The translations under genes were made by a program, and so were the position numbers. DNA of 64,000 nucleotides from Rotaria sp. Silwood1. Lineage: Eukaryota > Rotifera > Eurotatoria > Philodinida > Philodinidae. Within the stretch, counting starts at the first letter, position 1. Each line of letters starts with the position of its first letter. Of this stretch, positions 11,716-25,340 are shown in pieces. The stretch is taken from positions 67,170 through 131,169 of the forward strand of contig CAJNOP010000062.1 in NCBI GenBank assembly GCA_905250075.1. The letters are read 5' to 3'. The notes beneath the pieces were generated by a model, which saw nothing but the letters and a program-made list of their open reading frames with translations, was not told the origin of the DNA and made no database searches.

Positions 11716-14700
11716 TTGTCTTCCTTATTATACCTCTTCATTTGTCTTTCTGTCAACTCTGACAATATAAATACTATTAGATTTTGATTCGATATTAAAA
11801 ATATTGACATACGATAATATAGTTTATGTGTCGATTCATTTGAACAGATTGATGTAAACTTTCTTCTCTATTTATTTATATTTATCAAAATCAATAGGTA
11901 GCATTTCAGTCGTTCTGTCTCTATTGACTATTTTGATTTTTGTTTATCTTTACTCATTGCTTGGATTTCTGTCAATTCTACTGATTAGTTATTTTATCTT
12001 ATGATTTTCTCATTGAAGAATTTTCATCAAATTCGTTCTATAACATATCAACTTCTTTAACATTTTAGAATTTTTATTCATCCTATTTCATATTATATTT
12101 ACCTCTATTCATGTCTTACTTGTGTATAGAAAACTTCCTATCAAGAAATAAAACAATGGGCAATCGAGATTTTATGTTAATATGAGAAGAAAAGAAAAAA
12201 CTAGATAAAAAAATAATAGAAAAGACAATCTACAATGAAATCTTATTTTTATTAATGTATCTTTTTTAGTAAGCTTAGTTTTTAAGTAAAGGAACGTTCC
12301 CGATTCATTTCCTTATAGAGCTAATGTTTTGAACGTTTTCTTTTCTTTTTTTTAATTCTGAAAATGATGCTTGACTTTATGTTTATTTTGAAAAAAATTA
12401 ACGTAGAAAAAAAGAATTAGTATCCAAACGCAAGGAAACAAAAGAAAAGAAAAGTAATAAATTATAAAATATTTAATAGTAGACAGCATTTATGTTAGAA
12501 AATTCAGGTAGGAAAAAACACTTATTCTAATATCATAAATTGTAAAATTTTTCTATTTCTTTTCTTCTACATTTCATGAATATTCATATTCTAACTATGC
12601 TCTGTCGTTTTTCTCATCTTTTTAAAGTATAACTTTACTCTTTTTTTTTAATACTGCTTCATATTATTACAGTTAGTATTACAAACTGTTGTGTTATTCT
12701 ATTTTGTACTAGATATTAGATTTTGTATAATCGCGATGTATTTATTCAGGAAACGAACAACTAAAGCTGGAAAAAGGATTAATTTGAAAACAGAAATTAC
12801 ACAACGAACGTTCATGCGTATGTATGAAAGAACATTTAAGAATATCTTCTCTTGTAAGTTTTCTACAGAACAGTTCATCAGAAAAGTTTGAAAACTCTGA
12901 GGCAAATAGATCTTGATGAGTACAGCAAAACTTATCGTAGAGATTTGAAATTTTCGCATACTATCTTCGATAAGATACTGAGATCACAATGGTGAAAAAT
13001 GATTCCAATTTTTTCCTCTCATTTCTCCAACATGCTACGTTCGATTGAGTTGAAAGTTATTTTACAAGTGCTAGATACTGCTTCGAGTAAGTATTTTTTT
13101 TCCTTCGAATAAAGAAGCGAAAATATCCAAGATACTCTAAAAAAAACGCATGTTGTTTTTCGTACGAGCTACCAAAAATCAGTAGAATAATATTTTTTGA
13201 AAAAGACAATTTTTATCGCCGAAAATATACTCAGCAGATAGATACCACTTTAAACTATACAATGGCTACAAAAAAACAAACAAACAAAAGTTTTGAGTCA
13301 GAAAATGATCATCATGTTATTTTTGCTTTTAGTAATTCAGAAAAAAGGAAATTAAAGTATATAAATGAAAAAAATAGTCGAACTTCTTTGTTTCTCCTTT
13401 TTTTTCTCAAATACAAAGTATAGAGATACTGTAGACATCTTCTTTTTATAAAGAAAGCATATGATGGTATGTTTATTGGATCTAAAACCTGTAGAAGGTT
13501 AGTTTTTTTTATATTAGTATTTATGCTCCGCTCTCATTATAAAGAAGTAATCAAGAAAATAAGAAAATTCTTTAAATATACTGAAATTAAGGATCATTAA
13601 CAATTTATTTCTTGACTCTTTGTTAAGGAAAAGGAATATTCAAGAGATGTAAACTTTCTTTTATCGCATTATTTTAAGAACCTTTCTCTTTCGCTCAAAG
13701 AAAGTTCATTTCCGTTCGATCAATTGAAATTAAGATAGATACATGAGAAAATTAGTGCAATGCGAATAGTCCACAAACAATATAACTCCTTACAAGTATT
13801 CCTTTTTTTTGCTGAAAAAGAAAGCCTTTTTCATTCGTTTTTCTTATCGTACATCCCAGAAATCTCGAAGGAGCTTCATTACAGATTATTGTATTCCTAT
13901 TTTTTTTAAAACATTATATGAAACTAATAGAGACTCTGCTTTGAATTACGTATTTTTATTATTATATACTGTTCTATACATGAACACGGAAGGCATTTGA
14001 ACTATTCGGGAGGTTAAGAAACATTGATAAAATGTATTCGGTATTAACAGAGTATGGCCTATACAAAATGTTGAGAATGCAGACTCACACCAAAGTCCAA
14101 AAGTTTTTTCGTGGTCCGATCTGACATGAGCCAATTCGATCCAAGCACTGCTATCTACGAGCAAAATATAAACTCAAACAGAGATTATCAATCGGATGGA
14201 TTCTCTCATTAGTGAAAACAAATCCATATGTGTGAATTCTTTGAGAAATTACATAACTTATTTAATTTACAGAGCATATATTTAATTGGGATAAAAATTT
14301 ATTTTTTTATAAAGAACAAGTTTTTTCAAGGTTACAATTTATTATGTGACATCTAACAATATAATAAGTAGTTTTTTAATATTATATAAAAGCATTGAGC
14401 GCTTTTATTAATAAATTTATGATAGAAAGGCTCTTAATGCAATCTCTTCGACATTAAAGTGTGAAACATGATATAGTTGTTCTTGGTAGTCACAAGGAGA
14501 TTCTTTTATTATACTTATTTTGCGACACAATATCTAAACCATTTTTTTTTTCAATTCCTTATCTACAATGTCTTGCACAGTCGGTATCAGGATCGTAGCC
14601 TGAATTTTCACTCCATGTACTTCAATACTTATTTTAGATCGTGTTTTACAAAACTATCTTAGAATATTTTAAACCTATACGAAAATTAAAAAAACGTAAT

Positions 14701-14827
14701 GAACAAGTCTTTTTGAAAACGAAATCGAGTATATTGTTAAATGATCTATTCAAATTAAAGTTTAATACGATTATTTTATTATAGAAATTGATTTAAAAAC
14801 ATAATATACATTTACATAGCATTTTAT
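11716..14827. other. Long intergenic stretch, nothing recognised
   Basis: Very AT-rich. Several open frames of 60-85 codons occur on both strands but none shows recognisable motifs, and they overlap one another in antisense. The 13990-14200 stretch is less AT-rich and might be a decayed exon; I cannot assign it. Confidence 0.3.
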
Positions 14828-15883
14828 ATGAAAATAGTCATGAATAATATTGAAATACTTGACAATATTGTTATTTATCTTCATCGATATATAACATGGA
14901 TTCTTTTCTTGTTGGGAAATATTGGAAATATATTAACTGGTGTAATATTTTTCAAAAAATCATGGAAAAAAAATGTTTGTGTATTTTACTTTTTAAATTG
15001 TTTACTAGTAAATTTTGCTTATATTAATACTACTATGGTTGGATCAAGTTTTACATTTGGTTTTCAAATTCATTCAGAAAGTTCTAATGTTGTTTTATGT
15101 AAAATTTTGTATTATGTATCATATCTATTATCTGTACTTTTACCTAATATTCTTATATTAGCATCGATTGATCGTCTATTAATATCTTCTAAAAATATTG
15201 ATACACGTTTATATAGTTCAAAACGTTTAGCTTATTTTTCGATTAGTGTCAGTACAATTTTTTGGATTATATTTTATATTCATGTTTTAATTAAAATTGA
15301 TGTTCAAAAAATTTATCCATCTGGTTTTGTTTGTTATTATGATACATCAGGATTTTATTTTGAATTTATTTCATATTCAACATTAATTATTGCTGTTGGT
15401 TTAGCTTTTGTATTAATTATATTATCGATTTTAGCATTTAAAAATGTTCGTCAACTTCAAACTATTCCACGACAACAACGAAATCAATTTCGAATTATGC
15501 ATAAAAAAGATTTTCAACTTCTTTGTTGTCTTTATATTCATGATATTGTATATATTATATTTAATGTTTTTGTTGCTGCCTATTATGTTTATGTAGCAAC
15601 AACAAAACATCATATACGTACACCATTTCATCAAACTATTGACAATTTTCTTTCTGGTTTTGGTACTTTTATTCATCATATTCCATATTGTGCTAGTTTT
15701 TTCATATTTATTAGTGTATCTAAAGCTTTTCGACAAGAAATCAAACGATTATTTTACAAGATGTGTTGTAAAGATAAAATGTCAATTAGAGAAGCAGATA
15801 ATAGACAACAAAATATTGTACGAAATAATATAGAATTAAATGTTGTAGATGGAATTGTTAGTACAATTATGTTACCAACTTGA
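14828..15883 (+). CDS. Orphan rhodopsin-like 7TM G-protein-coupled receptor, 351 aa, intronless
   Basis: A single open frame with seven hydrophobic segments: TM1 about 22-42 (with the class A GNIGN pattern), TM2 about 50-70, TM3 about 92-114, TM4 about 133-155, TM5 about 178-203, TM6 about 232-256 and TM7 about 277-298. C91 at the top of TM3 and a Cys near 169 in the second extracellular loop can form the usual disulfide. The E/DRY box is replaced by SIDRL (113-117), a variant common in divergent invertebrate peptide-type receptors. The tail is basic, with a Cys pair (CC) after TM7 suitable for palmitoylation. Third codon positions are strongly A/T. Ligand unknown; the match is to the large, poorly characterised intronless receptor families of bdelloids. 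A plasma-membrane location is inferred from the fold. Confidence 0.85.
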   Translation: MKIVMNNIEILDNIVIYLHRYITWILFLLGNIGNILTGVIFFKKSWKKNVCVFYFLNCLLVNFAYINTTMVGSSFTFGFQIHSESSNVVLCKILYYVSYLLSVLLPNILILASIDRLLISSKNIDTRLYSSKRLAYFSISVSTIFWIIFYIHVLIKIDVQKIYPSGFVCYYDTSGFYFEFISYSTLIIAVGLAFVLIILSILAFKNVRQLQTIPRQQRNQFRIMHKKDFQLLCCLYIHDIVYIIFNVFVAAYYVYVATTKHHIRTPFHQTIDNFLSGFGTFIHHIPYCASFFIFISVSKAFRQEIKRLFYKMCCKDKMSIREADNRQQNIVRNNIELNVVDGIVSTIMLPT

Positions 15884-16348
15884 TTATCAAATTAAACAAA
15901 AAAACCATAAAATTTTCAAGTCACAAATTTTAGAAACATAATTAACCATCGAAAGTGTTCAACAGCATTAATCTTAAAAAATTTTTACACCTTACAAAGA
16001 TGCAGATCTTTTGTATACTTTTATTAACATTCTAACTCATGTTTACAATCAGACATTTATACTCTCTATGAACTTTTTCAGATCATTAGTGCAGATGAGT
16101 ATGAATGTTGATGAAATGAAAATCCACACCTACAATCTTATTCTATCTTTGTAATTAGTTGAAGAGCTATTGGTAAACTTTCAAAACATAGCATCTTCTT
16201 TTATTCACTTAAGCGATACAGAAACAATAATATCTTCAATTACATTTGCTAGCATATCATCATGAAGTACTATGATATTGATACAACATGAATCAGTTAA
16301 AAAAGATATACATAACGTAGTTTGTTTTAGATTGATCACATAAACAGA
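15884..16348. other. Intergenic between convergent genes
   Basis: 3' flank shared by the GPCR (+) and the Ser/Thr-rich membrane protein (-). No further feature seen. Confidence 0.4.
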
Positions 16349-17230
16349 TTATCGAATTCGATACTCGAAAACAAAGTACAATGTCAGTAAAGTATAAATC
16401 AATAATTGTCTATTGGTTGAACTTATTGCTGTGTTAAGAATAATGTCTGTCACTGTAGCTGTAGTATTTGTCGTGATGATGTTAGCTGTTTCGTAGACAC
16501 TTGTGAGTGACTCACTACTATTGTTTACAAAGGTAGTATCCGCTGTGGTGATGATAATTGTTGAAAGCATGCTATCTTTCGAACTCAAGCCAATATCAAT
16601 AGTTGTACTTGATTTCGATACATCAGTAGAATCGATACTTGGCTTCGAAATATCAACCATGATTGTCGTCGTAGATCGTACATTAATATTTGTTGTCAAG
16701 AATACAGTTCTTTCATTATTGTTTGTTAATGGACTAAAATTGCTTGTCAAGCTCGAGACTACAAGATATGGATTAAGAACGATGTAGAAATGAAATATGG
16801 TATCTCTTTCTCAAATTAAACTAGAATAAATATATATTTGAATGTTTGTATTCAAATCAAAGTTTTATACCGTAAAAGTAGTATGAAAAGTCGACAGAAG
16901 ATTTTGGGAGTGTTTATTAGAAAAAAAAAATTGTTTTAGATTAGAAATCTTACTTGTACTCATGGTGGAATTTGGTGTTATTGTAGAGCCATTCTTATTT
17001 TTCTTACGAGTTAAAGTAACCAATAATGAAATAACAAGGATACCAACTAGAATGAGTACTAACGTTATCATAGATAAACGACGACGACAACATTGTGTTC
17101 TAAGGAAAGATCTTCTGATTGATTTATGAAATCAAGAATATCAAACTTACCGAAAATTTTGTACATTACTAATACCTGATCTTGAACGAACAATCACATC
17201 ATCATCCGGATAAATAGGCACATTCTGCAT
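16349..17230 (-). CDS. Single-pass membrane protein with Ser/Thr-rich outer region, 211 aa (3 exons)
   Basis: Model: exons 17230-17151, 17099-16954 and 16758-16349, with good donors (gtaagt, gtaag) and acceptors (ttag, ttgtag); phases join to 636 nt with one stop. The protein starts MQNVPIYPDDDVIVRS, has a basic patch (CCRRR) just before one strong transmembrane helix (TLVLILVGILVISLLVTL), then about 130 residues rich in Ser, Thr and Asn (mucin-like) and a short hydrophobic end (LLIYTLLTLYFVF). The positive-inside rule suggests a cytoplasmic N-terminus and an outer C-terminus. The hydrophobic end could be a second membrane segment. No known domain. The layout of its first half (short cytoplasmic exon, separate TM exon, outer exon) matches the LamG gene 3 kb away on the same strand. 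Function unknown; the exon model is inference from splice signals. Confidence 0.6.
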
Positions 17231-20025
17231 TATAAAAACCTAACACAATAGTAATGATTCAATAGAATAACAACACTATTAAATGACGTGAGAACTAGTA
17301 TCTGTGAATTTTCTTCTCTATTTTATAGAGAAGAAATGATAATTATCTCAACTATATTTATTTTGTTCTTTTTGTAATCATAAATGTTTTTTGGAAAAAA
17401 TCCCAATATTTGATATTTACAAAAGAAAAACAAAATCTTGAGTAATAAATTTTATTGTGAACAGAACAAGAAAGTATTTTTCAGCAATGAATGTGCTTGT
17501 TTTTTAATCTAATTGTATTTTACTTGAGTATTTACGAATTTGAAAAAAAAAGAAGATTTTTAGGAACGTTTGTTAATGTATTTATATTGACTTTTTTGTG
17601 CTGACAAATAAGTATTGTATTTAATGACACTCACATAGTAACAAAACCTCGCCGCCCATTTTCTCATCTAAGAAAACACATTAAATAATTCTCTCTGACA
17701 ATGTTCAATATTTTCAGATCGTCATAGAGTATATATAAGCAAGACAAATAAAGAAAAAATGATTATTTTGCTATTTGTCTTGACCCTGGTAGAATCTTGA
17801 TGATTCATTCTTACAGGAGCATAAAAATAATAGACCGATGATATTTTATTATTATCAATAGCAGTCAGAAGACTGCATGTTATACTAGCGACCAGTGCTT
17901 CAATAAAAAGATTATTTAGTAAAGAGCAAACGTATCCTTTTTCGATCACATCTGTTCAGATTCATTGCATTGTGAATCCTATATCCTTATCATTAAATGT
18001 GATAACATTCGTTTGTTGATTTCTCGACTGACAGATCAAAAGTAGAAGTACGATAATCAAAGCTGATAATTACACTCAAGAAAATTGAGTTTAACTTTTT
18101 TATATTAATTTGAATTGCGTTTACAATCTTCAATGTACGAGCGCTATTATTTTATAAGACTTCATTAGAGCGGAAGTTGTCATCATTAAATATTAAACAA
18201 TTTCGTAAATAATCACATATTTCGAATTGATAATATCTGGACTTTTAGATTAATAAAAAATTTAATATATACATTATATGTTAAACCAATATTATCAGAT
18301 ATAAATATAATCATATTTAATAAACATTCACATTACTATTGAAGTTCGAAGCCAATATTGTACGGATACACATTTGGGTCTCTGCTTTTTGTTTCTCACT
18401 CGAATATATTCTTTTTCATTCAGACAAATACCCGCGGAAGCCCATTGGCTCTATACTCTGGCTATATCTACATTTCGTCTCATTTTGTTAGTCATAATTC
18501 AATGAAGTTTTGAAAGATTTGCTTTAAACTTACAGAAAGTGTTTCTCTACAAGTGCCATTTGTTCTCTCAAGTTTTCAGACACATATATAGCTTATTGGA
18601 GGTAGATGGCGTGATATAGTAAATATTGAGATATGTTCATAGGGTTATAGATACTCGAATTTTTAATTAATCACTAGCATGCCTGCGAGCACTTATGGAA
18701 ATACTTCATGGTTTATTTAAACACTCAAAAAAAACACGAAAAGACAATATATTGCTTCTGTAGATGAATAAAATTGTATTTATCTTCTTATTAGTAAGCT
18801 ATCAAGAGTTTTCTGACAGTTTTCATGATGCTAATCGATGGAAATGGAAATGAGAGTGGATATGTGAGTATGAAAAGAATAGCAACTCTCATTCTCATCT
18901 ATCTGTCTCGTCAATTTTGTCATAATGAGAAAAAATTCACTACTAAAGTTTATATGTTTTTTCCCATGAAACTTGTAACTCTCCCTCCTCTGGCTCATAA
19001 AATCTTTCTCTTTCTAAGATATGAAGTCCGAAATAGAAACAGACTGAATTCATTGTTACTCTATGAAACATCATGTCATTGATGTGCGACTTTTGCTGCT
19101 GGCCTACATTCATCGAGAACTATATATATACTGAGTTTTAGAGCCACAACTCTTTTAGTGACTGAAGTGCTAATGGAAAAGGAGGAGAGTATTTTTGGCT
19201 AGTAGTGTAAGTGTAAAGTACCTTTTATCAGTAAAAATCAAAGATTGCATGCAACCCAATCATCACTATCTTCTTCTAAACAATCAATAGATATGAGGAC
19301 AAACATGCATTATCTTCCGTCATATCTATATTCTTCAGCAAATGCTAAAAAATACAGTCTTTGTGGATTAATAAAACATTTACTTACGTTAGTCGTCTTT
19401 GCTTATGATTCAGTATCATTTGCTATACAAAACATTTATTTTTAAAGAAATAGATAAGAAAAAAACCACAAAAACACATAATTCAATTGTTCGTCTTATC
19501 ATTTACTGTTCACTAATGGTTCTAGATGACTTCATGTTCGTTATGCATGCATGTAATTATGTCGCAACAAAATCAAATATTACTTGAAAATCGAATTCAT
19601 TACGTGCTCTATAAAATTGAAACTAGTGCAATATATGTATATTTTTTTAGAATTTTTCAATTAAAAAAGTTTTTCTTATCAAATTACTTAAAAATGAGAT
19701 TAGATTTTATATGATTGAGATTGATTATTTGACAGTCATAAACAAAATATGTATAATCTGTTATTTAAATTTTATTCGAAAATCAACAGGTTAATATACT
19801 TGATTGTTTAAGTTTTTTGCATAAAATAAAAAAAGCAATAGTAAAAACCAAGAAAAAGTAAAAGTAAAATTTTATCATAGTTAAATATTGACATAATATA
19901 GTTAGTGCATACAAAAAAAATTAGTAAAAATAAACGGTATGATTAAAGAAATGTAGCTAAGATAAATGTAACTAAAAAGTTTTCATTCTGTGAATAAAAT
20001 GAGACGTAATATCATAAGACGTGTC
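17231..20025. other. Intergenic, nothing recognised
   Basis: AT-rich spacer between two minus-strand genes. Open frames of 60-85 codons near 17722-17949, 18825-19082 and 19245-19714 carry no recognisable motif. Confidence 0.3.
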
Positions 20026-22067
20026 TTATGGATTAAACAATGAACATATTTCAGAAATTGTGAGCTCTCGACTATAAACTCGCAACTCATCAATAATGCC
20101 TTGATAGTGACCTTGAGAAAGTGTCGGACTCGCAGTTAGACATCCTGCTGGCAATGAACCTGTAGTTGATGGATTTCCTACGGTCATGTATGGTCGACTT
20201 GCGGAAGTATATGTGTTCGATGCAAATGATGTGAAAGCGTCATCGACAGCACGCAAGGTTCCATTTGTATAAAGTGCCATACCATTGCTCGAACTATAAG
20301 TTAAAACAATATGTGTCCATATGCTCGTATTCATAACTGGACCACCGATACTCGTAGTAGCTTGACAATAGCACGTTCCACTGCAGCAACTATATGGTTT
20401 GTATAAATTTGCGATTAATTGACCTGTTGTACTAAATCCCAAAAGATCGAAACAACCTGTACCTGTACCAACAATGCCAGTCGATAGATGAATCAATGTA
20501 CCACCTAAGACAGAGTATGGTTTTACCCATAACGAAATACTGAATGATGCTCCAGATCTGTAAGCTGTAAATGCCATCGATTGAAAATAAGATGATGTTC
20601 CTTGAAACAAATAACCTTCATTAGTACGACCTGATACACTGCTTACTGAGTTAGATATTCCATTAATATAATTGTTACTGAGATCGAGATTCAATACATC
20701 AGCATCAAATGAATAATAAGCAGTGAGTATTGCATCATTCAAGATTTGACAAGTAGTTTTAGCAACAGTTGTTACTTGTAAGTGATCAATGTCACCATAC
20801 AAGTAAGAACCACTGGATGTTCGACCAATCATAACAGAACCTGTAGTTCCTTTATATGGACCAGATAATGGTGCAGATCCCCATGTTGTTCCATCAAGAA
20901 CTCCATTGAAATAAATCGATTGTTTCATTAAACTATAGTCATAAACGAATGCTATATGATACCATTTGGTCGATGGTTCCGCTAAAAAAGCGGCACCAAT
21001 GACATCATCATTGTAGAAACTAGAATACAAATGTTTATTTTTGACACTTAAAGTCAAGCATTTGTCAGTTGTCGTCGACGATTGACACTGACTGAAAATA
21101 CCATGTTCAGTGGTCGCAGCAGTTAACCAGATCCATCTAACAGAAAGATATCGATTCATAACGATATCAGTCACAGTTTATTGAATACTTTACTTACCCT
21201 TCTATAGTCCAACTTCGATAGCTTAGATTAAGAAAATGTGTATCCACATTAACATAATGACTGCCATCAAATGATATTGATTTATCGATATTACCAACAA
21301 TATAAGAAGCTGAAGCTGTTGTAGGAGTGTAGGTTCCAGAGTAGACATTATTCGAATCGTAAAGATTATCATTGAATGGCCAAAATGCAATTGTTGATGG
21401 ACGATATGGAGTTCCTGACATCACACAGATGGCATCACATGTTTGTTGAGTAAAGCTACCTATTTATAAGATGATTGAAAGTGATCATGAAATTTTCGGA
21501 ACGATAAATTTTTTCCTATGCTTTAGATAGTTTCATGCTTTTTTAACATTTCAATATCTCATGTTAAATTTAATAAAATAAAAGAAAAACTCACTTGATG
21601 AAGATTCTTCTTTTGGTTTTATAGTTATAAATATAACCAAACCCGCAATTGCACATATGGCCAAAACAAGAGTCAAGATGAAGCCGACGAGTATCGGTCT
21701 AAGTTTTTTCCATCCTTGCACGTTTCTACAAAAAAAGATTGTTTTTTTTTTCAGATTCAGAAATGAATACATTGTAAACTGCAAATACTAACATATCCTT
21801 TTTGGGCATATTTGAAATTTGTATGGTATCTTCGAATGCATCCATTTTTACAGATCCTCCTATAATTGAGGGTGAATTCGATGGAAGATAACAACGTTCA
21901 GATGATGACGGATATAATTGCTTTTGTTGATTGAACGTGATAGGAACGTTCTGTAATTGAAATTTTTCGGGATTTCGATAATTGACACGGGATACTTTGA
22001 CCAGTGTTTTTGGTTGAACCGGTTGAGTATTTATAAAAGAAGATGGTATTAATTCCATGGTCGACAT
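20026..22067 (-). CDS. Type II membrane protein with two LamG-like (concanavalin A-like) domains, 592 aa (4 exons)
   Basis: Model: exons 22067-21793, 21725-21595, 21459-21198 and 21136-20026. The donors read gttagt, gtgag and gtaagt; the acceptors are tgtag, atag and gttag. Phases join to 1779 nt. The N-terminal roughly 90 residues are polar and cytoplasmic. Exon 2 carries one transmembrane helix (ILVGFILTLVLAICAIAGLV). Two laminin-G/pentraxin-like lectin-fold domains follow, each opening with a conserved start (IAFWPFNDNLYD; LTAYYSFDADVLNLD) and carrying the strand pairs typical of the fold (SISFDGSHYVNV; WTIEG joined by splicing to WIWLTAA, then GIFSQC; WYHIAFVYD; IYFNGVLDGT; IDELRVYSRELTISEI near the end). 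Such domains bind sugars or proteins outside the cell, so an adhesion or recognition role is inferred. Large families of TM-LamG proteins are usual in bdelloids. Confidence 0.85.
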
Positions 22068-25000
22068 TTTCTAACGCAAATTTATTGGAATAATTAATCG
22101 ACTCTGATATCCAAGATGTTTTGATATTCTAAAGAAAATATAGAGGAAGAAAAACATAGATGTTTGAATACTCAAGATGATAGGTTGCGAAAACACTATC
22201 GATGTATTAAGATTTTCTTCCTTAACATTAGTTGTAGAATTGAATTCAACTTAAATGAATATGAAATCCAACACTGTCCTCATTTTGTATTCTTCACTTT
22301 GTTTATATAAAAGAAAAAAACAAAGTCTATGTCATATTGTTCTCTCATGAATTATATATAGAAATGTTTGCGAAGGTGAAAAAGTGTTACAGACTGATCT
22401 GCGTCGTTATTATTGTTTTTGTATTAAATCACACAATAGCTACCAAAATTGTTCACTACAGTGTATATTCAATTTTTTTCGACCATTTTAAATGCTAAAT
22501 ATTGATTCAAGTAGAGAAAAGCGTGTAACCAACATGAATATAAAGAAATAAAAATGATTTTCTTCGATTCCTCCAGATGCGACCGTCAGGAAATCAAATC
22601 TTTATTTTTTTAAACATTTACAACGGACAAATATTATTTTGTGCCGCGTATACAAAATAAGACAGCCAATGACATTTCAGGAAATGAAACATCTCTAAGT
22701 TCAATACGAGTTTTTTTTTAATTTAGATACATTAGCCTTATAGAAGCTCTTGGGGGTCACTATATAATTACTTTTTCCTGTAAAAAACTTCAATGTTATG
22801 TCTTCAACCCGATGGTTGCATCTCAACCAAAACAACATTTTACCAAACTCAGAAATGTTTCATTTCATAGAGAATCGTTTTTTCTAGTGCTTCGTATAGC
22901 CTTTACAAAATAATATTTGCCCGTTCTAGGTACTGAAAATCTAGAGATTTCATTTCTACTCGAAATATTTCAAATAGCAGAAAAAATTGAATATAAATTT
23001 TGTTAATAATAATTTTATTAGCCATCGTATATATGATGTTGTTTTTTTTTTAATTAATATTATTATTGATTATGTGGAAATAATCAATAAATAGATAGAA
23101 AAAAAATGAACAAATTATTCAGATGAGTAACATATATAATTTTACCGCTATCATAGTTAAGATATATATGACTATAGAGTGTTTTTTATTCGTTGAAATA
23201 ATTTTTTTTCTAATGTGTTAAACATACAAACGAATAAGTACGAGAATATTTGTAATCAAAACATAAGACAAGACTTTTTTTTTTGTTTATTATTCAATAA
23301 TCAACACCTATTCTTTTTTATTTGAGAGAAGACAATATTTATGTAGACTGTATAAATTAACTATTATTACATATAATAGAAATAATAAATAAAAAATTTT
23401 CTTGTGCTTCGGAATATTTCTTCTATTCTGTTATAAGAAGTTTTATTTTATTGAAATCGAATCGATAAAAATGTCAGTCTAGTCTTATAATTATACGTAG
23501 GATAAGTTTAAAAATGAAATATTTATATTTCAAGATATGGATCTATCAATAGATGTATGCTTGTTTTTAAATCTAGTTTAACATATACAAGGTTGAAAGA
23601 AAAAAGAACTTTTGATTTCATCGTTGTTTCCATTATTTTTTATAATTCAAAATGCTGCATTGAAACAATTTGTTTGAGAGATTTCAAACATGACTAATAA
23701 AGATCGATTCTATTTCTCGAAGTAATATTGAAGAAACATAAGAAGATGATAGTTCAAATTTGATTTGTAAAAAACTTGAAAAATACAAACAACAAAAAGT
23801 CTCCGAAGACTAATAATCGACGGAGTAAAACTAGTTTATTGAAAAACCAGACATTCATTATCAATATTATCTTTAATAAAAGAGTGTCTAAAAATTTTTA
23901 TATTCTTGAGTAGTGGTCTTTTCTTATGTTTCTCCAATGAAAGAGGCTGATATTCACTTATTATTGAAAAGCTTTTACTTTATCGTGCATCAATTTTGAT
24001 TTCTATTATTTTTCTAAGCTAGAGGCTAAAAGTTGTATAGCAACAATAAAATGTACGAACAAGTCACATGAATGGACTGATTGGATTTTAATGAGTAAGT
24101 AAAATCGTAGCAGAGGTCGAAACGAAGACAACGTTTCACTCTGCGCCCTACCAGAAACAGCATGATTTCTAACAGTGGAAACCATTTTGATATCATGGAA
24201 ATCAAACAAATAGCTTGCTAAAAATCTGAATCATAAACGAGCGTTGGCAAGTGTTTCCAGCTTTCAAGAAAGAAAAACTATGACACGGTTCAATGAATCC
24301 TGAGTTTTGATAGTAGCGCTTTTGTTATAGATGTAAACTTAAATAATGAAAATTCGTTTATCATGATGAAATATTTTGGAATTAATAAACAAAACGAATG
24401 CATCTATTTGCAATATGTCTCTGATGTGCTTTTTTTGTGCACAATGTATCAACAAAAATTAGATCGAACAGACTTGTGTTTTTGTTCGATTCTTGTGTTC
24501 TGATAGAGATTTTTTAAATTGAAATCGTTACTAACACGGTATCGAAATGTAATCGAAGGTTATTGACCATATTCCGACAAAGATTTTTTTAAATAAAGCA
24601 TGTTTATTTTCTCAAATAAAACGAACGAAATTTCCATTTAAAAAAAAAGAAATATATAATCAGTCTTATGATTATGTTATAAAGATAAATATTGAGATTG
24701 ATTATTGAACTGTTAGTTATTGAATGAATATTATTTGATTTCACAATTCTTTGCATATAGATTCTATTGAACATTTCTACTTTATTGGTAAGTAATTTTC
24801 ACCTTTGCATAGTAACAATAAAGAATGGGTTATTAAAAAATTCAATTCAATTCCTTCGGCGAATGGCAATATTTCAATAATAAAATTTGTTATAGTTGAG
24901 AAACCTATCAATATCGAGACAGCAAATTTATAGCGATTCAATAACACAATTCCACTAACACAAACTGTACATACTGCTAATATTCTTTTCCTCCGAGGAT

Positions 25001-25337
25001 GACTAAGCATTTTTTTCTATCATTGACACCATAGAAAGTATTTCGGACGAGTTCAAAGCTTTGAGTTTATGCTCTTATTGCATAATGGGCTTAAAAGTTG
25101 TGTCTGAGTTTTTCTTGACAGTAGTGAAATAACCTTGGAAAAGTCCAAAAAATTGGGTTAGACAGAAAGTTTTTTGCATTTTTACTATTTCTATTCGAAA
25201 ACAAAAGTTAGAATATTTATTTATATATCAGCTGATAGATCAAAGCTATCCTATAAAATGCACTGTTCGAAGCTTTTTTGCCTTTCGATCAAACAACTCA
25301 ACTTTCACTGGAACCTCACTTAGGTAAAAGTTACATC
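22068..25337. other. Intergenic, mostly unassigned
   Basis: Upstream side of the LamG gene. Apart from the inverted repeat at 22621-22927 listed separately, I see only AT-rich sequence. A minus-strand hydrophobic frame at 24777-25010 (77 codons, basic N-terminus) could be a small membrane peptide but has no supporting homology or splice context that I can judge. Confidence 0.3.
22621..22927. repeat. Short inverted repeat, MITE-like candidate
   Basis: Arms of about 80 bp at 22621-22700 and 22848-22927, with matched blocks acggacaaatattattttgt (left) against acaaaataatatttgcccgt (right) and gaaatgaaacat against atgtttcatttc. The arms are diverged and I could not identify a target duplication, so an old MITE is the best guess only. 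Confidence 0.45.
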
Positions 25338-25340
25338 TTA

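Noticed and set aside
13946-14164. Minus-strand frame starting MLVDSSAWIELA, reminiscent of the opening of PIN-domain nucleases
   Set aside because: Only the first dozen residues fit; the rest lacks any PIN-type acidic motif, and the likeness is too short to mean anything.
16503-16787. Plus-strand frame of 94 codons
   Set aside because: Antisense to the Ser/Thr-rich exon, whose repetitive codons leave the other strand open.
24777-25010. Small hydrophobic minus-strand frame, possible membrane peptide or GPCR exon
   Set aside because: No receptor motif and no convincing splice partners; AT-rich DNA often gives hydrophobic frames.
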